Origin: JAJTFW01 sp964534995
GTDB taxonomy: Bacteria > Bacteroidota > Bacteroidia > AKYH767-A > OLB10
Direction: 5' to 3'
NCBI GenBank assembly: GCA_964534995.1
Contig: CAZHSC010000014.1
Coordinates: forward strand, 1-55,017
DNA length: 55,017 bases
The translations under genes were made by a program, and so were the position numbers. This document shows, piece by piece, positions 54,584-55,017 of the stretch (position 1 is its first letter; each line of letters begins with the position of its first letter). The notes beneath the pieces are model-generated. The model had not been told where the DNA came from. It did no database searches and was given only the letters and a program-made list of their open reading frames with translations.

Positions 54584-54683
54584 NNNNNNNNNNNNNNNNN
54601 NNNNNNNNNNNNNNNNNNNNNNNNNNNNNNNNNNNNNNNNNNNNNNNNNNNNNNNNNNNNNNNNNNNNNNNNNNNNNNNNNNN
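54584..54683. other. 100-N scaffold gap
   Basis: Exactly 100 Ns, probably a fixed-size placeholder. The left flank ends and the right flank (CAGATAAATT) starts at bases that are adjacent in copy 1 (54187/54188). Confidence 0.97.
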
Positions 54684-54701
54684 CAGATAAATTTTTAAAG
54701 T

Positions 54702-54935
54702 ATGTTCAGGGTTTACATTTTATATTCGGCGACACTTGATAAATATTATGTAGGATTTACCTCCATATCGATGGAAGATCGCATGGAAAGGCATGTAACC
54801 AACCACAAGGGATATACAGGAGGAGCAAAGGACTGGAAGCTTGTATATGTTGAAACTTTTGAGGAAAAGGCACCGGCATTGGAAGGGGAGAAAGAAATAA
54901 AAGGCTGGAAGTCCAGTCGAAGGATCAGGGATTAA
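54702..54935 (+). pseudogene. Small GIY-YIG nuclease-domain protein, copy 2 (shortened, probably decaying)
   Basis: Close copy of the 54206 gene with 77 residues. It keeps VYILYS, YYVGFT and EDRMERH, but has TGGAKDW where copy 1 has TGRAKDW and LEGEKEIK where copy 1 has IRREKEIK. A one-base deletion near the end (GGGATTAA against GGGAATTAA) gives RIRD-stop, so the last eight or so residues (ELIADMK region) are lost. It may still be translated, but the loss of basic residues and the frameshift look like decay. Confidence 0.8.
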
Positions 54936-54954
54936 ATAGATGATTCGGGATAAG

Positions 54955-54999
54955 TATAGTTCAGTTGGTTAGGAGTGAATCATTGGAACTCCTTTTTTT
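54955..54999 (+). other. tRNA D-arm-like remnant and weak terminator-like hairpin
   Basis: TATAGTTCAGTTGGTTAG (54955-54972) resembles the D arm of a tRNA, but no anticodon arm follows. Instead GGAGT (54972-54976) can pair with ACTCC (54988-54992), followed by seven Ts. It is a short remnant, not a functional tRNA as it stands. Confidence 0.5.
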
Positions 55000-55017
55000 A
55001 TCTGTTGAAACAAAGAA

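Overview
The window is 55 kb of a Bacteroidota chromosome. Several signs agree: type IX secretion (T9SS) C-terminal sorting domains, SprB-like and CHU_C-like adhesin domains, the Bacteroidota promoter form (TTTG, about 20 nt, TAnnTTTG), a dcw cluster without murF or ddl, and lipoproteins with Bacteroidota-type lipoboxes. A Chitinophagales-like or related gliding/environmental lineage is a reasonable guess, but the sequence does not settle it. The assembly is a short-read draft: an Illumina adapter remnant sits beside a 10-N gap inside murC, and a 100-N gap sits in a tandem repeat near the right end.

Layout. 1-12865 (+): division and cell-wall (dcw) cluster ftsI (5' truncated), murE, mraY, murD, ftsW, murG, murC (gapped), ftsQ, ftsA, ftsZ, followed by a YqeY-like gene and a terminator. 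13666-20550 (+): a 2294-residue repetitive surface adhesin. 20710-28676: pheT, a convergent T9SS-secreted protein, a DEAD-box-type helicase overlapping a DMT transporter, and the rplU-rpmA ribosomal operon with promoter and terminator. 28990-39037 (-): a secreted hypothetical protein, a tetR-tolC-hlyD-RND efflux operon with a perfect 38-bp palindrome at the tetR promoter, tatA, and a PafA-like phosphatase. 39294-41071 (+): an MbnP-like lipoprotein and a di-heme cytochrome c peroxidase (MbnH-like). 41360-44591 (-): hpt-adk-obgE-pap2-crcB. 44737-46498 (+): purK and purE. 46576-52337 (+): a predicted outer-membrane protein, an HhH/beta-rich protein, and a T9SS-exported subtilase. 52573-53742 (+): lycopene cyclase.

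The most unusual region is 53889-54999. A Bacteroidota promoter lies inside a 10-bp inverted repeat and reads into two identical 69-bp units. Each unit copies the 5' part of the following tRNA-Val(TAC) but has a re-paired, altered anticodon arm and no T arm. The true tRNA-Val comes next, then a terminator and a small GIY-YIG nuclease gene. The block from the tRNA 3' half through the terminator to the GIY-YIG gene is then repeated with a 396-bp period (once the 100 Ns are removed), with a chimeric tRNA remnant and a decaying second nuclease copy. A further tRNA D-arm-like remnant closes the window. This looks like a tRNA-associated GIY-YIG mobile or amplifying module, but read-level checking is needed because the assembly is broken in the same place.

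Functionally the window is mostly housekeeping (wall synthesis, division, translation, purine synthesis) with an envelope and surface theme: adhesin, T9SS cargo, efflux pump, Tat component and copper/redox lipoproteins.
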